Shown piece after piece: positions 36,096 through 47,371 of a stretch of DNA of 64,000 nt. Source of the DNA: Salvia splendens (lineage: Eukaryota > Streptophyta > Magnoliopsida > Lamiales > Lamiaceae); NCBI RefSeq assembly GCF_004379255.2, contig NC_056053.1:23928188-23992187 (forward strand), written 5' to 3'. Each line of letters begins with the position of its first letter. Position 1 is the stretch's first letter. A program made the translations under genes and the position numbers. Below the pieces are notes generated by a model. It saw only the letters and a list, made by a program, of their open reading frames with translations. It had not been told where the DNA came from and made no database searches.

Positions 36096-36288
36096 TGTAG
36101 AAATTAGTGATGGGTAATCTCATTCTATTATGTTCACTGAATAGCATTACAGAGACATGCCTTTATAGGCTAATTTCATCCTATACAAGGTAAACCTAAT
36201 TACACATAAATGTTCCTCTATTCTTGGCAAGATATTCTCTAAAACAATTACACAATCATGTCTGATTCTAAGGGATATTATTCTAACA
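36096..36288 (-). repeat. Copia 5' LTR
   Basis: 193 bp, two substitutions from the 3' LTR (A/G and C/T transitions). Followed inward by the primer-binding site. Confidence 0.95.
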
Positions 36289-36506
36289 CTCTACAAATAT
36301 GCAAGTAGGTTTGCAGGTTTCATGATGATCAGACAAAAATGCCCTTCAACTCATTTGGGCATTTTCGTCCGAAAAATGGCTAAAAATACCTCGTTTGTGA
36401 TTGTATATTTTGTTAGGCCCGTCTGGCGCTATTTTTTTTATTAGGGGTCACTGGTGCAACAAGTGCAAAAGTTAGGGTCATTTACTGCAGTTCACTCTTA
36501 TATAAA

Positions 36507-39506
36507 ATACCAATAGAGACGGAATTAGAAGCTAAAGTAAATCGATGCTTGTAAAAATAAATTAATAATAATATTATAAAATTTTTAATTATAATACTTT
36601 ATAATGTTTGCACATCTCAAAATAACATAAATGATGAATATGATATCAACAATCAGTTTTTTTATTCTCTCGAATCTTAGATTTTAGTGTATAGATATAC
36701 CAGTTTGTGATAATTTAAAATTTGCACTGTGCTTGTATATCGAACTAAGAAGTTATTCTGATATACTAACATAAATATAAGGTTAAATTCTAATAATTGA
36801 ATAATTGACATGTACAGTATTTAATTCGCACTGCGTCCGTGGAAGAATAGCTTAAAACTCACGGTGACATGAAATTCTTAAGATACTATAGGTTTAAGGT
36901 TAAATCCTAATAATTGAATAACACCTAGATGAGCTGAATTCAATTTTCTTTTTGAGACTTTTTACTAAAATGACATGTTTTCTATGTGTATCATAAAATC
37001 TCATGTTGAATATGAAATAAGAGTACTTCATTTTAAATGTCAACCAAGATACTATTTCATAAAATTGAATCATATCACTTAATACTCCACACGTTCACCA
37101 CTTTAACCTTTTTTGTTTTTATAAGAAAATTGGACCCTACTATTGCAATATTAAGCACTAAAACAACATTGGACATGCAGTATTATTACATTACCATCGT
37201 CATGGCTCCATCATTAAACATGATAGATAGCTCCATCATTAAAACAACTTAAAAGAAAACATGATAGATAACTCTGTCCTCCGACCCCGATTGACTTGAC
37301 ATGGATTTTAAAAAATATAATGGTAATTAGGTGGAAAAAATTAGTGAAATATGAGTCATATTTTTATATAGTAATTTTATAATAAAATGTGAAGGAAATA
37401 AGTTACTATCTCCGTCCCTAAAAGTTTATCTCATTTTTCCATTTCCGTCTGTCCCCAAAGTTTGTCTCATTTCACTTTTTACCATTCTTGGTAGTGGACC
37501 TCATATTCCACCAACTCATTCCTATTCACATTTTATTATAAAATTAATATATAAAAGTAGAACCCACAATCTACTAACTTTTTCAACTCACTTTCCATTA
37601 CATTTCTTAAAACCCGTGTCGAGTCAAAATGAGACAATATTTGGGGGATGGAGACAGGTAGTAAAATATGAAATTTATTACTAAAAATAATAATAAAAAG
37701 TAAGAATATCAGTTAATTGGGATGAATAAAAAAAATTGATGTCATCCGTTGGAGTAATTCTCAAGATTTTTGAAGAGTAGTGAAAAAGTGAAAGGGACAA
37801 GCAAGTTAAAGAGCATTGTCAACATCAAATTAAATCAAGCATAGTGGCTAAGGCTAAAGCTAGGTCCCTCTTACATGAGGAGGGAGAATGACATCTCACC
37901 ACATATACAGTATCCACAATTTTCACCTTCATTTTTACTGACTACTACAATAATGCTCTCACTTGTCCACATTGATGGTAGGCACTGACATTGTGGATAA
38001 AAACGGTTACTTTGACTGTAAATTTCTAAAGTTTTATCAAATTCGATATACAAAAAATTTATAGAGTAAACTTTAGTACGGAAAATCTAAATAATTCGAG
38101 ATGTCGTACTATTATCTGTCTCGTAATAAGAGTTATATTTGGTGTGCACACGAAATATAAAGAATATATAGCATATTGGAAAAGTTAGTGGAATATAAGG
38201 TCCACTTTTTAGATTGATTTTATAATAACATGCGAGTGAAGTGGAATGTTAGACCTACTTGCCATTTATGGAAAACGTGAAATAGTTTTGATATTTAAGA
38301 TCACTTTTAAAGTTTACGAGAAATACTAAATTTTTATGAAAACGGTTTTTTAGACTAATTCCCTATAAATTATCCAATTATAAATCTATTCCGATTTTAC
38401 AACTAAACAATTAATTTGTTTGACTTTGCAACAAATCAAGATTTAGACATAGACATAGCTTGATGACTTATGTGGCACTATCTCACGTCAAACAGAACGT
38501 GTCACATTGCAGACTGCGAAACAACGCTATTAAATAAAATAAATTCATTTGTTGAATTAGTTTTTATGTTAAGACAAAATTAAACGGAAGGAATCAAATG
38601 AGAAACTAAAAAGGAGACACGAAATGTAGTTAGACAACAATACAATATTTTAGTTTAGTAATAATAAGACGCTTCACCGTGTACGATGCTACGTCATTTT
38701 GATTGACATCCAATAGTGACATATAAATAAGTCATTAAATCATATCAGTGTCAAAATCTTGATTAATTGCAAAATCAGAATAAATCAATAGCGGGTGTTC
38801 AAAATCAGAATTTACCAAAACTTTATAAATTTACTGAGAATTACCTTAAAAACAATTATTCAAGAAAAAAAAATAGTGAACAACAACATAGTACATGAGT
38901 AAATGGAGGAACTTACCAAGAATCCATTAAATTCTTGATGAATGGACAGGTCCATACTGATGCTACCACGTTGGAGCACAGCAAACATAAACACTAGTAC
39001 TATGACTCACTCATTTTTAATGTTTCAGGTTAAAAAACAGCACATTTTGGGAAAAAAAACAGTATTTTGTATGTCCTGATTAAACTCATACCATAAATAT
39101 AGTAGTAGTAGTAGTTTATTTCAAACATACTTTAAATTTAAAATTTTACCCTGTGCTGCTGCAGCAGCGCACTTAATGTCTAAGCAAGCGGATGCGGATG
39201 CCCTAATAAACTTCATGACGAAATTACCGACGAATTTGTCAAAGCGATTATGTACGAGTATCATCAAGAAATAGGCCATCTAGATTTCATGCTAATCACA
39301 GTTTCATAGACATATCAGCAGAGCTCAATTGAGTTCGAAATCAAAAGCAAGTAAAGTGGCACAAATGAACAATCAAGATCATCAAATATCGAAGCAGTGT
39401 AATGGCAAACAGTGGAAAGAAGTAGTAGTCTCAGTTTATAAGAACCTAGATCGTTCGTGCTTACTGATCATCCTCCGGGATTTGGTGATGCCCTGTCACA
39501 TACGGA
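36507..39506. other. Intergenic region with MITE remnants
   Basis: Besides the Stowaway elements near 37267-37661, only AT-rich sequence. About 38280-38830 shows weak inverted similarity (AGAAATACTAAATTTT / AAAATCAGAATTTACC) that may be a decayed MITE. The last few hundred bases should hold the 3' UTR of the AP2 gene. Confidence 0.45.
37406..37661. mobile_element. Stowaway-type MITE next to a truncated relative
   Basis: Left end CTATCTCCGTCCC and a degenerate inverse right end, TA on both sides. Immediately left, 37270-37403 is the left half of another Stowaway (CTCTGTCCTCCGACCCCG), apparently truncated where this one inserted. Confidence 0.6.
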
Positions 39507-41992
39507 TCACCTCCAGTAGAGACGAGATCCATCGTTCAGAGTGGTGACGGGTGGGGGCGTAGGCAACTGATGATGATGGATGGCAGCCGACGAAGTAGCG
39601 AATCCTGATGATGCTGCAGTAGAGAAGAGCGGTGAGGGATGATGATCCCTTGTCCAATTCGCTGAAGGATCAACTTCAACAAGCTTCCCTATTGTTGTTC
39701 CCTGCAGATACCAAAATAGAAAAATGAAACAGTTTAAAATCATCAGGATCAACTTATCATGATGGAACTGCTGTTTTACTAGCTAGCATCACAAATGAAA
39801 CAGTTTAAAATCATTGATGTCTAAATGGAGTCATTGTTTGAAGAACTAGTACCGTATAAACGGGACGAAAACAGGGATCAGCTCCCCTCCACATGAGAGG
39901 GTATTGGCATACATTTCCATATTCATGGGGTATTTGAGCTGCAACAGAGGCTGAAGCAGAACCCTGCAAGTACAATGAAAGATTAAACCAGCAAGCGCTG
40001 TGCATGTGTAATAAGAAACATTTCCGAAATATCCTAACCAGCAGATAATTCAAAAATACTGCTGAACGACTACCTTTAGCCTGTTTTCCGGTAGATTGTT
40101 TGAGCCATAGTTGATCTGAAAGTTTTCCGTCTGCATATGATGAATATCCCAGTGGGCCCTTTCAGTGGGGGGAGCAATGCCCAAATTTAGATCCAGATTG
40201 TGCATATCGCCTGCTGGACAAGGTAGAAGAAAGCGAGTAAATCAACGACATAGGTCATATCACAAGGAAATGGTAGGCGTTGCATCAAATGTATTTACCT
40301 CCAACGGGTGCCTCAGAGCTCAACTCCTCTTCATATGTGCTCGGGTCAAAGTTGGTGACTGCTTCTCTTCCATTGCACTTGATAGCAGCCTTGTCGTATG
40401 CCCTGAAACACATTAGCATAATAGCTTAAGAGAATTACACCAGATAAATTGTCGAAAGCGAATACTAATGAAGCTAATGCCGACCTTGCAGCGTCTATCT
40501 CACTGTCAAACAATCCAAGATAGATATACCTGCACACAAAACATTGCTCATTATTGCTAAATACGAGATTTTCTGAAAATGACCACATAATGATCAATGA
40601 AAGATCCTTGAAATAACGAAATGCGAGTGGTTTTAGAGGCATCTGACTTCTTGCCAAGAAACTGCCCCATCCGAGCTTCCCATCGTCCACATTTGTGCAG
40701 AGTCACTCCCCTATACTTTGAACTCCCCCTTGCAAATCCAGTGCTCTGGCGGCGGAGTATGTGCACGAATTCCTCCTTAGTTAGGTTCCTCATCTGTTGA
40801 TTACAGAAACAAAAGGGACCAACCATCAGAAGCCCTCCAGTTAGCAAAAGATACACTGAGACATCACAACAAACCTGCTTAAGATCTTCATCATAATCAC
40901 TGACATTAAAATTGATGTCTGCATCCAATCCACGAAACTTAATTGCAGCTCGGTCGTATGCCCTACAGTTAGAACCCGAGGGTTCACAAAATTCAATCAA
41001 CTACAACTCCTTACACCTCAGATTTTTTGACCTCAAACTCAGAATGAACTCTCTTACCGAGCCGCAGCATGTGCAGTGTCAAATCCCCCTATTCCAAAAT
41101 ATCAGTACACGTTAAACAATTGTTCAGCACAACGAGGAAAAATTAAGTAAATTAAACCTTCTTCTTACCTAGATAAACTTGTTTGCCACAGTCCCTGCAC
41201 CAATCACACAGTTCATCAAACAAGTGAAACTATTACTACACAGAAAACAATTCTAAGTCACGAAAAGGATACATGATCATCAAGCAAGTGAAACCGATCA
41301 ACAACAGAAGCATCGATTCAGATTCGGAAAATCATAAATTGTAGCGTTGGCGCATACAATCAGTTACCTAATCAGTCATGCTCTCAGATTTCATTTCAGA
41401 TCCGTCGACATGTATACTCATAACAAATTGTAACTGATCATCTGAATAATGTTTATCGAAATTGCAATTTTCATTTTCATAATTTTAAAACTGCCAAAAC
41501 AAGTGTATCGAAACGATACCAAATGTGCGATTCCCAACTTCCGGTGCGGCGGTAGAACGTGACGCCGCGATACTGAGAGCTGCGCGACCTCGGTCCTCGC
41601 CGGCTCTTCTTCACCAGCTGCCGCTTCTGCTGCTGCTGCTGCTCCTGAGCGAGAATCCTCTGCTCCGTCAGCTCACAGCTCTTCTCGGGGAGATCCAAGC
41701 ACTGTATCCGTCCCTCGCCGAATTTAACCGGAAAAAACTCCTTCGTCACGTAACCGCAGCTCGATTTCTCGCTCTCTTCACACTCGCCGCTGCTCTTCCA
41801 TATATCGAAACCTACCGAGAGCGAGTTGTCATCGCCGGCGGTGCTCGACGTCTCCACATTAACAACGGAGGAGCTCGAGCTGCCGGAATACTCCACGTGA
41901 TCGCCGGACAGAGCGAAGTGATTATCCGACGCCGTTTCGGCTCGATCGGCGGTCGGCGCCGGAGGATCAATGGCCAGATTGAGGTTGAACAT
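39507..41992 (-). CDS. AP2-like transcription factor, TOE/RAP2.7 type, miR172 target
   Basis: Ten exons (41992-41520, 41194-41169, 41088-41058, 40962-40875, 40793-40648, 40529-40485, 40402-40299, 40210-40074, 39963-39853, 39701-39507) give 451 residues in one closed frame. N-terminal [10 protein letters not shown] and internal LDLNLG (310-315) are EAR-type repression motifs. A basic [12 protein letters not shown] (128-139) precedes AP2 repeat 1, which starts [14 protein letters not shown] at about 139. Repeat 2 has [18 protein letters not shown] and [11 protein letters not shown], ending near 295. Two AP2 domains plus the miR172 site place it with TOE1-3/SMZ/SNZ/AP2, repressors of flowering and regulators of flower organs. 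The exact orthologue is not decidable by eye. Confidence 0.94.
39599..39619 (-). promoter_or_regulatory. miR172 target site
   Basis: In the last exon the minus strand reads CTGCAGCATCATCAGGATTC plus G, matching the canonical AP2-class miR172 site at 20 of 21 positions; only the final base differs. It encodes TAASSGF (415-421), as in known targets. miR172 is expected to cleave or translationally repress this mRNA. Confidence 0.93.
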
Positions 41993-43396
41993 CGCTGTAT
42001 TTCAATCCACCGATGCGCAGGTGTTTTGGCGGCGAAAAATGCATGCGCGGAGCGAATGAGAGCGGATGAATGGTGGAGAAGGAATGAATATGGTATTTCT
42101 AGAGGCGTAGAGATACAGTAAACACTGTATCGATTGGTGATTGAATAGGAAAGCAGTGAACAGAGAATTTTGTGCGGTGCTTCTCTCTCTTCTTTTTCTG
42201 CCTTCTCTCTCTAGGGAGGTAGAGAAGAGTGGAGAAATGAACGAAAGAGCCAAGTCCGGCTAAATAAATTTCAGTCTAGAGAGAGAAAGTCTCGTCAGGG
42301 AGATATTTGGAGAAAAATTACTAGAAAATAATCGTAATTAAGATAAATGTGTTTATTTAAGTAGACGGATAATAATGACAATTATTAGCATTTTGCTTAA
42401 CTAATCAATTTACTCACTCTTTTAGGTTTAATTTAGTCGTATTTCGTTGTGAATTGTCGCATATTATTTGAGTTATTTATAGGAATATTACTTTTTAATA
42501 TACTTTCTATCTCTAATGTTACATTCTCATCTTCTATTGCTTTAATCTATATCCATTTAATTCATTAATTACAATTTTCTTAAATTTTATATAGAAAGCA
42601 AGATAAGAATGGATAAAATATTTTTTATATTAATATATTCCATTTATTCTATTAAAAATGAATTTGTATTTCTTTTTAGATTCTTGCGTTAAAAATATAA
42701 AATATAATTTTTGTTAAATACATACAAAATCATCTTACTTTCTCATTTCTCTTAATTTATTATCTTTTTATTAAGTTATAGAAAACACTATATAGAATCT
42801 CGTGTGCTGAAAAACAAAATTTTCTTTTTTAATGGGACTATATGCTAAAAAATGATTACTGTATAATGTGCAATACTTTGGATGTTAAAGAAGTGAAGGG
42901 TAATTCAATTGGCTTCTGAGATATTGGTAAAACTTTTTTTTTCGGTTATAAGTTGAAATACGAGTTAATAAAGAATAATTATAGCAAACTATTTGACTAA
43001 AACACTCAATCATTGGTCGCTGTAAATTATGTAGTGTGTTTATATCTTATCGAGAAATTTTAGAAAAAGGGGTTAAATTCGCTGACCTCTCGTAATTAGA
43101 GATTCAATTACGTAGGCAATTGTGATATGTTTTATGATATTTTAAATCACTTTTTAAGTTCATAACATGTAGGATAAAAAGTCACGTAGAAAACCACGTT
43201 GATTTAGTATGATAAAAATGTCTCGTAAGTTAGTCAAATATAGTAATAGACAAGTCGTGGGATATACCAAACAAAGTGCAAAATTTTTGATATTATATAT
43301 CAATTTCAATGTTTATGGGAAATACCAAATTTTAGGCAAAGTTTATGGCTTAGGGACCAATTTCCCTTGAAAGATAGTTTAATTTGAAGTAAAAAA
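41993..43396. other. AP2 gene 5' UTR and upstream region
   Basis: About 41993-42290 is GA/CT-rich and probably transcribed leader. Beyond that the sequence is AT-rich; 43068-43370 may be a decayed MITE (AGGGACCAATTTCCCT near its right end). No gene. Confidence 0.45.
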
Positions 43397-43512
43397 ATGG
43401 ATGATGAATGAAAGTATTTATAGATGATTTTGATGAATTAGGGATAAAATAAAAAAAAATGTGAAAAAACGGTCATTAACGGCTCTATATGGGGAAGTGG
43501 GGAAAAAATTTA

Positions 43513-43724
43513 CTCCATCCGTCCCGCAATAGGAGTCATATTTAGTTATGGCACGGGTTTTAAGAAATGTAAAGAAAAGTGGATCGAAAAAGTTAGTGGA
43601 ATATGAGTCTCACTTGTATATATTAGTCTTATAATAAAATATGAGTGAAATAAGTGAAATATGACTCTTATTGTGGGACGTACCAAAATGACAAAATAAG
43701 ACTCTTATTGTGGGACGGAGGAAA
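43513..43724. mobile_element. Stowaway-type MITE (212 bp)
   Basis: Left end CTCCATCCGTCCCGCAATAG; right end in inverse form TTGTGGGACGGAGG, TA on both sides. Contains GGCACGGGTTTTAAG. Confidence 0.8.
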
Positions 43725-43810
43725 TAGAATTTTTTTCAGATTTTTTAATAAAATTTATAATAAAAATGCATTAAATCGGCCCCCACTTGTGGGTGGGCGA
43801 GTGAGCGTCA

Positions 43811-44507
43811 GAGCATCCACATCCGTGCTCTTGCCAACGAGCACGGATGTGGCCGGACCCACTTTTACTCCCTGCTCTTAGGCAAGAGCACAACACCCAC
43901 ATCTGTGCTCTTCCGCAAGGACATGCTCAAGGGTCTCACCATTCTATTATTCAATTTAAATAAAAATATTTCCACAATATTAAAATGCATTAAAAATAAC
44001 CGGAATAATATTACAAATTACAAAAAAATTTAAAAATTACATAATTAAAACCCTAAAAATTAAAATTTTCTTCATTAAAGTCTTAAAAATTAAAAATTAC
44101 ATAATTTAAATCCTAAAAATTAAAAATTACATAATTAAATTCATAAAACCCACTACTCGTGGCCGAATTTCGCCCAAATGGATGATGAATGTGTGTATTT
44201 ATAGATGATTTTGGGATTAAATATTTTTAAAAAAATTTCAAAACAAATTTAAAAAAAATGGCAATAAAATCTGTATATTTTTGGGAATCCAAAAATATAT
44301 ATATTTTTTAATTTTTGGTATTATTTTCGATTTAAAAAAAATACCAACTGCCAATAGAAACTCGTCACGTCGCCCTGCTCGCTGGCATGGATGTGCTCTT
44401 ATCTAAGAGCAGCGCCGTGCCAGCGGCAAAAGCGCAGTGGCGGACAGCGGTGTCGTGCCGCTGGCACGGACGGACGGACAGCGGTGTGCTCTCCGCTGTG
44501 GATGCTC
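43811..44507. mobile_element. Harbinger-type MITE (697 bp)
   Basis: Ends GAGCATCCACATCCG and GAGCATCCACAGCGG in inverse orientation, with TCA target duplication (43808-43810, 44508-44510). Internal GTGCTCTTGCC/GGCAAGAGCAC subterminal repeats are shared with the window-start copy (1-210). Confidence 0.85.
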
Positions 44508-44757
44508 TCATGCCCAGCCCACGGCCCGCCACATGGGCTGCAGCTCTTGGCAGATAGCACGTTCGTGCCGACGGCACGTGCGCAATGGTGAGCAGGTGCA
44601 ATGTTATGCCGACGGCACGAGCACAACTCTTAGCTAAGGCAGATGCTCTAACTCATAAAACAACACTACATAAAATCAAGTGTAAAAAAACAAATGTTTC
44701 ATATTAATACATTGTGATAATATCTTAACAATGAAAAATTGGTATATACTCACCTAA

Positions 44758-45093
44758 GAGTATCCACAACGGAGGATGTCCCGTCGGACGTCGGACCGGG
44801 GTGCCGGACATCCGCGCGGGATGTCCGCCATTAGGCGAACGAGGGGCGGACGCGGACGTCGGCTGCGGACAACGTACATCCGCGGCTTTCCGGGACGTCC
44901 GCCATTGCGGTACCACGACAGACGTCCCGGCAGATGTACCGATTTTTTTTTATTTTTTTTTGTGGATGTCGGCCGGGATGTCCTTGGGGATGTCCGTCAT
45001 TGTGCAGTGGGAGGTCCTTATGACTTGGAAGGAGGTGATTTTAGGAAGTCCGTCGGAATATCCGCCGAGACATCCGCACCACTGTGGATGCTC
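44758..45093. mobile_element. Harbinger-type MITE (336 bp)
   Basis: Ends GAGTATCCACAACGG and GAGCATCCACAGTGG, inverted, TAA on both sides (44755-44757, 45094-45096). The interior is GC-rich with repeated GGACGTC/GATGTCCG phrases, like the element at 59230-59708. Confidence 0.87.
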
Positions 45094-45124
45094 TAAATGA
45101 AGATTATATAGACCGTAGTACTCA

Positions 45125-46676
45125 GGGCATCATTAACCCCGGCTCAGTTTCAGGCTCCAAGCCCCCTCCACATCATCATTCCTCTACAGTTGCGGCCCAG
45201 GCCCCAACTGCTCTAACCCTGTAGGACACAACCCGGGCCGCAACTAATAAATGGCACTATTCACAACTTCAACCTATTTTAAACGTAAATGCAATACGTT
45301 GAACAATTGAAACCGGTAAAATTCATTGTTCAGTAAAAATTAACATTACAAATCATAGACAAAGCAAATTAAAAATACAAGTCATAGAAACCCGGGCCAC
45401 AACTACTACTTCTTCATTTGTGCGCGAAGGTAGGCGATCATCTCACGGCGCAACTCGAGATCGAACTTCGACATGGTCGAGGTATCCCTCGCTGTCAACT
45501 CCGTCAACTGGCTCATCCGCCAGGTAATACTCATCTCCGACATAGAGTCGGAGATCTTATCCAGAGACTGATTGGGCGGCGGTGGCGCCATAGCGGAGTT
45601 GCTCGCAGTTGCCTTCCCCTTTGCTTTCCTCTTTGCCGCCTTTGTTCCAATCGGGCGGCTTGGAATGCTAGGAGAGGAGACGAAGACGTCGTCGTCCGTC
45701 ACATTGAGGTCGATCGTCGGACCTCCTTCTCTCGAAGAGTAGTTTCCGGAGGCGGAAACTTTGGTTCTCTTCACCGCCCCTGTTGCCGCCGGTTCGGCAC
45801 CACTGGTGTACTTCGGATTCTTCTCGACGAGCTTCCAAACGTCGAAGTACTTGAAGTGCTTCTTCCCGTCAGCGAAGAACACCTCCTTCGCCTTCTCGAC
45901 GAGGTCCGCCTCGCTGTGCCCGCTCGACCATATCCGAACTACGTTGACCCACTTTCCATTCCACTTTCTCATATCCGCTTGGACCCGCCCCCAATGCTTT
46001 CGGACGCCCAGCGTTATACTTCTCAGCAATCCGCTCCCAGAACACCTTGGCGGACTGCTGGTTGCCGATGATAGGATCCTCGGCGACATCGACGTAGTTC
46101 CTGGCAAGCCACATTGTCTCTTGCGGACTGTACTTTTTCGGCCCCTCATCCTCGCCGACCTTGCCCTTGCCCCGCCCTTGAGCGGGCTCCATCTCACTGA
46201 TCTCACTCTCGGTGTTGACCGGTGATGTTACGTCGATGTTGCTACCGACTCCCGGACTAGGCGTCGACTGCGATGGTGGTGATGCCGGCATGTACCAATT
46301 GTTCGCGTTGACGAACTCGTCCATCTGACGTTCATCGCTGTTAAACCAATCCATTGATGCCGAAAGAAAGGGAATAAAAGAGGATTGAAATGGATAATGT
46401 ACGTAAGAATGGTGCACAATAGTTCCATATTTATAGACACAAAATAAAAAAATAAAAAACAATTTTGGAGACTTGCGGCCCGGCCCGGAGAGCATGCAGC
46501 GCCGGGCCGGGACTCGCGATTTGAAGCTCGTGCCCGATTAACGCCAATCAAGCCAGACCGCGGGACCGTCATCGGGCCGCAACTGCTGCCCCGGGACCGG
46601 CCTGGGCAGGAACTCCCTCATCTCCAACGCGTAGGAGGGGCTAGGACTCGCGATTTGCGGCCCGGCCCGGAGCGTT
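45125..46676 (-). mobile_element. Harbinger element with ORF1, right end truncated
   Basis: The left end GGGCATCATTAACCCCGG is clear. At the right, GGCCCGGAGCGTTA is the complement of the expected end minus its last eight or so bases, and it abuts the left end of the next copy. No transposase frame; only ORF1 on the minus strand. Confidence 0.7.
45406..46354 (-). pseudogene. Harbinger ORF1 (Myb/trihelix-like), frameshifted
   Basis: From ATG at 46354 (MDWFNSDERQMDEFVNANN) the frame shows SPQETMWLARNYVDV and GNQQSAKVFWERIAEKYN, the DNA-binding trihelix-like core. It then shifts frame near 45990-46010 and continues as HWGRVQADMRKWNGKW, FKYFDVWKLVEKNPKY, GPTIDLNVTDDD and a C-terminal helix ending LRAQMKK at 45406. 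The two halves overlap, so one small indel separates them. About 300 residues are otherwise intact. Such proteins accompany the Harbinger nuclease and bind element ends. A plant gene of the same fold is unlikely, given the flanking element ends. Confidence 0.82.
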
Positions 46677-47371
46677 AAGGGCATCAATAACCCCGTCCCC
46701 ATTTTCGGCCCCAAGTCTCCTCCACGTCATCATTCCTCTGCAGTTGCTGCCCAGGCACCAACTGCTGTAACCGTGCAGGCCGCAACTAATAAATGACACT
46801 ATTCACAACTCCAACCTATTTTGAACGTAAAATAAAAAACGCTGGAAATTTATAACACGGAAAATTTAATTTCACTGAATACTGCAAAATTACAACATAT
46901 AAATTTTAAAACTGAAAATAAAATACATAAAAACATAACTTCAATGCTGGAAAACGTTGGTGCGAGTCCAAATTTCTTCGATTAGATCGGCTTGGAGGCA
47001 AGTGTGTTGTTCCTCTTGGCGCATCGCAGCTGAACGAGTCATGAAATTGCGGATGTCGGGAGGAAGGCCCTGCACGGGCGGATTGGTGACAACGTAGTTA
47101 CTCCCGGTGCTGGCGAGCGGATCGTCGCTCCACAAAATAAAATACATAAAAATCGGTTGCGGCCTGGCCCGAGGAGCGTGTAACGCTGGGCAAGGACTCG
47201 CCAGTTGCGGCCCGTCACCGTGCAACGCCGTCCCAGGCCGGGACGTGGAACGCTCGCCAGGCCGGGAATGCGGCCCCGGGACCGGCCTGGGCCGTGACTC
47301 TCCTCCGTGTAACGCATGGGACGGGCGGGGGCTCGCGACTTGCGACCCGGCCCGCCGTGTTGCTTTACATA
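46677..47371. mobile_element. Second, internally deleted Harbinger copy
   Basis: Begins AGGGCATCAATAACCCCG directly after the previous element, in the same orientation, and follows it through the TCATTCCTCTGCAGTTG segment. It then deviates, keeping only a short MHGDGPQLASPCP-type frame and the GC-rich right part ending CGACCCGGCCCGCC. ORF1 is missing and the right terminus is degraded, so the end is approximate. Confidence 0.6.

Larger units (their letters stand above)
31115..36288 (-). mobile_element. Ty1/Copia LTR retrotransposon, recent but defective
   Basis: LTRs of 193 bp at 31115-31307 and 36096-36288 differ at two positions. The target duplication CTCTA occurs at 31110-31114 and 36289-36293. 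On the minus strand the primer-binding site TGGTCTCAGAGC (36084-36095) matches the initiator-Met tRNA complement with one mismatch, and a polypurine tract CTTGAGGGGGAG abuts the 3' LTR (31308-31319). Order is GAG, protease, integrase, reverse transcriptase, RNase H, which defines Copia rather than Gypsy. Confidence 0.97.
29217..36497. mobile_element. Mutator-like element (MULE) hosting two nested insertions
   Basis: Both ends begin GAGTGAACTGCA and extend as an imperfect inverted repeat of at least 110 bases (shared CTTGTTGCACCAGT, CCCCTAA, ATCACAAACGAGG). They are bordered by a perfect nine-base duplication TTATATAAA at 29208-29216 and 36498-36506, the Mutator hallmark. Subtracting the inner Copia and Harbinger insertions leaves about 1.5 kb with no transposase frame, so the element is non-autonomous. 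Confidence 0.9.
43397..44648. mobile_element. Older Harbinger-type element interrupted by a relative
   Basis: The right end GCAGATGCTC precedes TAA (44649-44651). The left part near 43397-43480 (ATGGATGATGAATG ... TTTATAGATGATTTT) repeats text found inside the inner copy at 44180. The left terminus is not intact, so the start is approximate. A Stowaway MITE (43513-43724) and the inner Harbinger copy lie within it. Confidence 0.55.

Noticed and set aside
38280..38830. Weak inverted similarity suggesting another MITE
   Set aside because: Arms are too diverged, and no target duplication could be set; kept only as a note in the intergenic entry.
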